Shown piece by piece: positions 60,176-64,000 of a stretch of DNA of 64,000 nucleotides; the first letter of the stretch is position 1, and each line of letters begins with the position of its first letter. The stretch comes from Eimeria necatrix (lineage: Eukaryota; Apicomplexa; Conoidasida; Eucoccidiorida; Eimeriidae). The notes below the pieces were generated by a model. It did not search any database. It worked only from the letters and a program-made list of their open reading frames with translations, and was not told where the DNA came from. A program made the translations under genes and the position numbers. The stretch covers positions 37,193 to 101,192 of the forward strand of contig NW_013655314.1 in the NCBI RefSeq assembly GCF_000499385.1, given 5' to 3'.

Positions 60176-60908
60176 ACGGGGTCCCCTGCTCGTGGGGCAG
60201 CGGGCCAAAACCCGTGAGGGCACTGCCCTCGCCAGAGCCCCCGAGGCCCCCGGGGGCCCCGGGGGCCCCCGGGGCCCCGGGGGCCCCGGGGGCCCCCAGG
60301 GGGCCCCCCTGCTGCGCGCCCCGCAGCAGCAGCAACTCCCTGTCCTCCTGCAGCAGCCCCAAAGGGTCTGTTTCCGAGGGGCCCCGGGGGCCCCCCCCTT
60401 CTGCTGCATCTGTGCATTCATCAATCATGTGGTTGACTGTTTCTGCGTAGTACCCTCCGTCCCGCTCAATGCCCGCGTGGGGGCCCCCCAGGGGGCCCCC
60501 CAGGGGGCCCCCCAGGGGGCCCCCCCCCAGGTGGTGGGGGGCCCCCCCAGGGGGGCCCCCCCGCCACCGCAGGGTACCCCCTTCCCCGGGGGCCCCCCAC
60601 TGGGGGCCCCCACAAGGGGTCCAGCTTTCGCTGAGCCCGGGGGCCCCCTGGGGGCCCCTGGCAAAGGCCGAGCTGACGTGGCGGCTGCTGGCGGTGGAGG
60701 GCCTCGGGGGGCCCCCGGGGGGCCCCCCATGGGGCCCCCCATGGGGCCCCCCATGGGGCCCCCCAGGGGGGCCCCCCGGGGGCCCCCCGCCCCCAGCTAC
60801 AGAGTCCCCGCGGGAGTCGCTGCTCGGAGGCCCTCTGAGACACAGGCGACAGCAAGCAGCTGCTGCCAAAGATCCAGGCACAACTGCAGCAGCAGCAGCA
60901 GCAGCAAC

Positions 60909-60944
<36 letters not shown>

Positions 60945-61028
60945 GGCAGCAGCAGCAGCAGCAGCAACGGCAGCAGCAGCAGTTCCCACTTACGGTACGG
61001 ACCGGCGGTCAGCTGCAGGCGGCGTCAT
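56145..61028 (-). CDS. MRS2: MRS2/CorA-type magnesium channel (8 exons)
   Basis: Proposed exons, in transcript order: 61028-60994, 60834-59661, 59340-57996, 57731-57610, 57397-57275, 56970-56911, 56669-56516, 56290-56145. Phases fit throughout and give 1,052 residues. Family blocks run in order: [20 protein letters not shown] with [34 protein letters not shown], the [16 protein letters not shown] segment, [37 protein letters not shown], then TM1 ending in SISGIFGMN (the GMN selectivity motif, about 1008-1010), a short acidic loop (GNEEGSSS) and TM2 ([20 protein letters not shown]). The protein is over twice the usual size because exons 2 and 3 contain Gly/Pro-rich GGGGGCCCC-derived segments and Gln/Ala runs. 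Introns 5, 6 and 7 have GC donors. Extra 5' exons beyond 61.0 kb are possible. Organelle location cannot be judged. Confidence 0.88.
56291..56515 (-). repeat. MRS2 intron 7 with inverted telomere-like arrays, GC donor
   Basis: The sense donor is TCAG/GCACGC. On the plus strand TTTAGGG lies near the donor (about 56479-56508) and AAACCCT near the acceptor (about 56322-56358), giving complementary arrays in the transcript. Confidence 0.85.
56670..56910 (-). repeat. MRS2 intron 6 telomere-like arrays, GC donor
   Basis: The donor is CCAG/GCAAGG. Two AAACCCT (plus strand) arrays at about 56680-56745 and 56834-56890 lie in the same orientation near both ends. Confidence 0.88.
56971..57274 (-). repeat. 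MRS2 intron 5, GC donor, telomere-like and CAG repeats
   Basis: The donor is CAAG/GCAAGC followed at once by the reverse complement of a TTTAGGG array (57240-57266). The acceptor side is a CAG tract (56981-57013), and between them is a short GCTGCAGCAGCA minisatellite. Confidence 0.88.
57398..57609 (-). repeat. MRS2 intron 4 with inverted telomere-like arrays
   Basis: The sense donor is GTAACCCTAAACCC, directly continuing into the array (57568-57607 plus-strand TTTAGGG). Near the acceptor the plus strand carries AAACCCT (57413-57455). The two can pair in the RNA. Confidence 0.9.
58140..58760. repeat. GGGGGCCCC palindrome block within MRS2 exon 3
   Basis: In the gene's sense frame the block encodes a Gly/Pro/His-rich segment ([20 protein letters not shown]) between the N-terminal domain and the KLPFEF block. 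A second block (60240-60830) lies in exon 2. Confidence 0.92.
59341..59660 (-). repeat. MRS2 intron 2, made entirely of CAG-derived repeats
   Basis: Plus-strand 59375-59460 has 15-18 bp CAGCAGCAGAGCTG units; 59465-59610 has 12-bp AATACAGCAGCAGC units; 59630-59655 is pure CAG. The 320-base intron contains no stop in the frame entering from exon 2, so retention would shift the frame rather than terminate at once. Confidence 0.85.
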
Positions 61029-61099
61029 GTGGACTGTAGGAAGAAGCAGCACTTAGTTTGTGCGCTGCTGCTGCAGCAGCAGCAACAGCAGCAGCAGCT

Positions 61100-61280
61100 A
61101 GCCCGTTGCTGCTGCAGCAACAGCAGCAGCAGCTCACCCGCTGCTGCGCAACCAGGAGGAACAGCTGCTTCTGCTGCAGCAGTACTTGCAACAGCAGATG
61201 CGCTTGCTGCTGCTGCTGCAGCGCCGGTAACAGCTGCTATGCGGACTGCTGCTGCTGCAAGACCAGCAACAGCAGCTACC

Positions 61281-61312
<32 letters not shown>

Positions 61313-61837
61313 GTGAAAAGCAGCTGCCCTTACGGTGGGTGCTGCAGCGAGTTGCTGCATGCAGCTTGCCCCCTGCTGCTGCTGCTGCTGCAGCGGCGGC
61401 AGCGCCGGAGGCAGCAGCAGCCGATGCTCCCAGGTCCCCTGCTGCTGCTGCTGCTGCTGCTGCTGTCGTCTACCCTCCCTCTCATTGCAGCAAATGCTGA
61501 CTGAGCCGTCGTTGAGTTCACGCCGAGGGTTTAGGGTTTAGGGTTTAGGGTTTGGTGGCCGAGGCCTAGGGTTTGGAGGCCCCAAGATTGCTGGGGCAGA
61601 GATATCTCTGGAACAGTGGGGCCCTTCCGTACAGCTGAAGCCCGCAGCCAGAAGGGCTGTTTTGCTGCAGCAGCAGCAGCAGCAGCTGCAGCAGCAGCAG
61701 CAGCAGCAGTGCGCACAAGGGGGACGGAGGAAGCAGCAGCAGCAATTCCCCGCTGTCTCCTCCGGGGCTCCCACCAAAGCTGCTGCTGCAGATAAGAAAA
61801 CGCCGTTTGCAGCAGATCTGGCCGCTGTTGCAGCAGC

Positions 61838-61868
<31 letters not shown>

Positions 61869-62100
61869 TCAATCTGAAGAAGCGACAAGCCAAAGCAGCA
61901 GCAGCTGGTCCTTGAACAGTGTAGGCAGCAGCCTCGGCCGCATTGGCAGCAAAGAAAGCAAATAAGATCGCACAAGGCTTTTAAAGAGCCGGTTGTTCAA
62001 GCAAATCAGCAGCAGCAGCAGCAGCAGCAGCAGCCGCTGCTGCTGCTGCTCTTGCAGGGCCTCACTGCGTGGGGCTGCTGCTGCTCGTTGCCTCACCTGC
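61100..62100 (-). other. Possible additional 5' exons of the MRS2-like gene or another gene (weak)
   Basis: A donor-like CCACC/GTAAGG lies near 61335 on the minus strand, following Ala-rich frames. A minus-strand frame at about 61600-61890 contains protein-like text between Ala runs (RPDLLQTAFSYLQQQLWWEP; KQPFWLRASAVRKGPTVPEI). A TTTAGGG array (61529-61554) lies between them, as in the MRS2 introns. I could not join these into a model with a start codon. Confidence 0.25.
61529..61554. repeat. TTTAGGG array
   Basis: Three to four perfect heptamers, flanked by CCTAGGGTTTGG variants. This is the right-most telomere-like array in the window. Confidence 0.95.
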
Positions 62101-62590
62101 TGCCACTTAGAGAACTCCCTTAAACTCCAAAAAAGGGTTTGAACTTATTGTGTCATTTAGTGCAAGAGGGAGGCAAAGAAGGACATGCAGCAGCAGCAGC
62201 AGCAGCAGCGGCAGCAGCAGCAACAGTCCTGTCCCTCCCGCCTGCTGGCCGCAACTCAAACTGGCCGCCGCGACTGAGCTGCTGCTGCTGCTGCTGCTGC
62301 TGCTGCGACTTCACACCATTTTGTTTATTGTTTTTCGATTGTTCACGGGAAGGGAGCAGCAAACCAGCAACAGCAGCAGCAGCAGCAGCAGCAGCAACGC
62401 CAGCAGCAGCAGCGGGAGAGACACTGAGGAGGCCGTCGAGCTAGCGAGCTGTCTTCTGCTGCACCTTAAAGCCCCAGCTCTCCTTCTGCTGCCTTCCGTT
62501 TACTACAATTTGCTGCTGCTGGCCTGCAGGCTGCTGCTGCGGCGAACAGCAGCAGCAGCTGCAGCAGCGCGACAGACACCGAGGCGGCCT

Positions 62591-62630
<40 letters not shown>

Positions 62631-62804
62631 GCCACGCTCCATGCTTCAGATACCCGGCTAACCCTTTGACACAAGGAACTGCAGCAGCGCTTCATAGCAA
62701 CTGCAGCGGCAAGATACAGCAGCAGCAGCTGCTGCTGCAGCAGCAGCGGCAGCAGCGGCAGCAAGAGCCACAGCAGCAGCTGCTCCTGGGACTCACGCTT
62801 GACA
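62101..62804. other. CAG/CTG-rich stretch upstream of the last gene
   Basis: A plus-strand frame (about 62420-62560) gives protein-like text (VELASCLLLHLKAPALLLLP; VYYNLLLLACRLLLRR) and could be an upstream exon of the gene beginning near 62805. No clear splice pair was resolved. Confidence 0.3.
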
Positions 62805-62945
62805 ATGGAGGAGCAGCAAACAATGAAGAATCTGCAGCAGCAGCAGCAGCAGCGACAAGCGCAGCAGCAGCAGCAGCAGACACTTCTACAACTCCGGTGG
62901 GCTATACTGGGCGAGCTAGCGGGACAGCAGACGCCGCCACAGCAG

Positions 62946-62984
<39 letters not shown>

Positions 62985-63182
62985 GAACGAATGGCCACCA
63001 GTTTTATTTCTGAAGGTCAACATGAGGAGGCCCAACTCCAAGAGAAGCAGCAGCAGCAGCAGCAGCCAGAGCTGCAGGAGCAGCAGCAGCAAGCGGAGCA
63101 GCAGACGCCGATAGGCGAAGAGCAGCAGACTCTTTCCCAGACTTCCGCACCTCACCTCCCACAGCAGCTGCAGCAAACGCCT

Positions 63183-63255
<73 letters not shown>

Positions 63256-63376
63256 GCTCCTGCGCAGAGGTACTCTCAAAGGCACTGCAGCACGGGCCAG
63301 CTTCGTATACACCCGCAGGGGTTCTTGCTGCTGTTCGTTTGCTGCCTCCCTGTGCGTTGCACTCCTATGAGGCGGG

Positions 63377-63413
<37 letters not shown>

Positions 63414-63835
63414 GCCGAGCCAGCAGCAGAAACAGCAACTGCAGCGGCAGCAGGCACAGAAGCAGCAGCTGCTGCTGCTGAGGCAGCTCCCTTAACAGAG
63501 ACCTCTGCCGCCGCACCAAGTGCAGAAGCTTCCTTGCTGGTGCAGCAGCAGCAACAGCAGCAGCAACGACAGCACGCGCAGCAACAGCAGCAGCAGCTGC
63601 AGCAGCAGCAGCAGCAGCAGCCGCGGCTTTCTGCTGCTGCCGCGCAGAACCTCCTGGCTCTGCTGCACGGTTTGCTGCTGGCGATGCGGCGGCAGCGTGC
63701 TGCCTTTGGGGGTCAGCTGCAGCAGGCGCGGCTGCTGCTGCAGCAGCTGCTGCTGCTGCTGCCGTGCGAATTTGGAGCAGAAGCACAGAAGCTGCTTGCT
63801 GCAGCAGCAGGAGACAGGCTTCGGCGCAGACATGG

Positions 63836-63866
<31 letters not shown>

Positions 63867-64000
63867 TCACCTGCTGAGACGGAGAGCGAAGCAGCGCCTG
63901 CTTCAGCTGGGGGGACAGCAGCAGTTGCGGCTGCTGCTGCTGCTGCAGTAGCAGCAGCAGCAGAGGCAGCTGCAGCAGTCGAGCAGCCGCCAAGCATGCG
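62805..64000 (+). CDS. Gln/Ala-rich protein of unknown function (5' part, runs off the edge)
   Basis: One plus-strand frame stays open from at least 62805 to the window edge (about 398 codons, no stop). Between repeats it carries coherent non-repetitive text: TLLQLRWAILGELAGQQTPP, MATSFISEGQHEEAQLQ, SCAEVLSKALQHGPASYTPA, GVLAAVRLLPPCALHSYEAG, and an amphipathic helical part (LLALLHGLLLAMRRQRAAFG; CEFGAEAQKLLAAAAGDRLR). The ATG at 62805 is the first credible start; 62991 is an alternative. The pure (CAG)24-25 at 63184-63255 is read as Gln. The opposite strand is also largely open but reads as Leu/Ala noise. No family is recognised. Confidence 0.5.
63184..63255. repeat. (CAG)24 tract, poly-Gln
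   Basis: One of the longest pure trinucleotide runs in the window, uninterrupted, in frame as Gln in the partial gene at the right edge. Confidence 0.95.

Noticed and set aside
59679..61316. 545-codon plus-strand frame opposite the MRS2 N-terminal exons
   Set aside because: The minus strand carries phase-consistent exons with MRS2 homology; the plus frame is Gly/Pro/Ala/Ser noise from palindromic and CAG repeats.
45271..61554. Chromosome end or telomere, because of the many TTTAGGG arrays
   Set aside because: Arrays are short (20-60 bases), occur in both orientations and sit inside intron-containing genes that continue on both sides, so they are interstitial.
63004..63993. 329-codon minus-strand Leu/Ala frame at the right edge
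   Set aside because: The complementary plus frame has more coherent non-repetitive islands and credible ATGs; the minus frame reads mostly as Leu and Ala from CTG/GCT.

Overview
The window looks like nuclear DNA of an avian-type coccidian, most probably Eimeria. The signs are abundant in-frame CAG/GCA/CTG trinucleotide tracts (poly-Gln, poly-Ala, poly-Leu), arrays of the telomere-like heptamer AAACCCT/TTTAGGG inside genes and introns, intron-rich eukaryotic genes, and alternation of repeat-rich and repeat-poor stretches as described for Eimeria chromosomes. The species cannot be fixed from the sequence alone. There is one 100-N scaffold gap at 31401-31500.

Layout. 1-4.2 kb is repeat-poor with one single-pass membrane protein gene. 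4.25-9.64 kb (+) is a 12-exon RRP6/EXOSC10-type exosome nuclease. It converges on an oligoribonuclease (REXO2/Orn) gene at 10.5-11.1 kb (-). 11.1-17.7 kb is repeat-poor with no confident gene. 18.1-25.9 kb (-) holds a phase-consistent 13-exon model that fuses an eIF2A-type beta-propeller to a Gln-rich linker and a C-terminal GYF domain. 26.5-38.4 kb is repeat-poor and nearly gene-free except for the 3' part of a chromodomain-bearing Ty3/gypsy LTR retrotransposon beside the assembly gap.

38.4-64 kb is strongly repeat-rich. It contains a ceramide synthase (LAG1/TLC, +), an ODR4-like tail-anchored protein (-), SAR1 (+, introns packed with TTTAGGG arrays), an unknown signal-peptide/coiled-coil protein (-), an MRS2/CorA-type magnesium channel (-, with telomere-like introns and three GC-AG introns), and the start of an unknown Gln/Ala-rich protein running off the right edge (+). 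Long blocks of palindromic GGGGGCCCCC lie between these genes and, inside exons, encode Gly/Pro-rich segments.

Functional themes: RNA turnover (RRP6, Orn), translation (eIF2A-GYF), ER membrane biology and COPII export (ceramide synthase, ODR4-like, SAR1) and Mg2+ transport. These are independently transcribed genes on both strands, not operons. Exon models were built by hand from homology, splice signals and reading phase; edges may be off by a base or a few codons.
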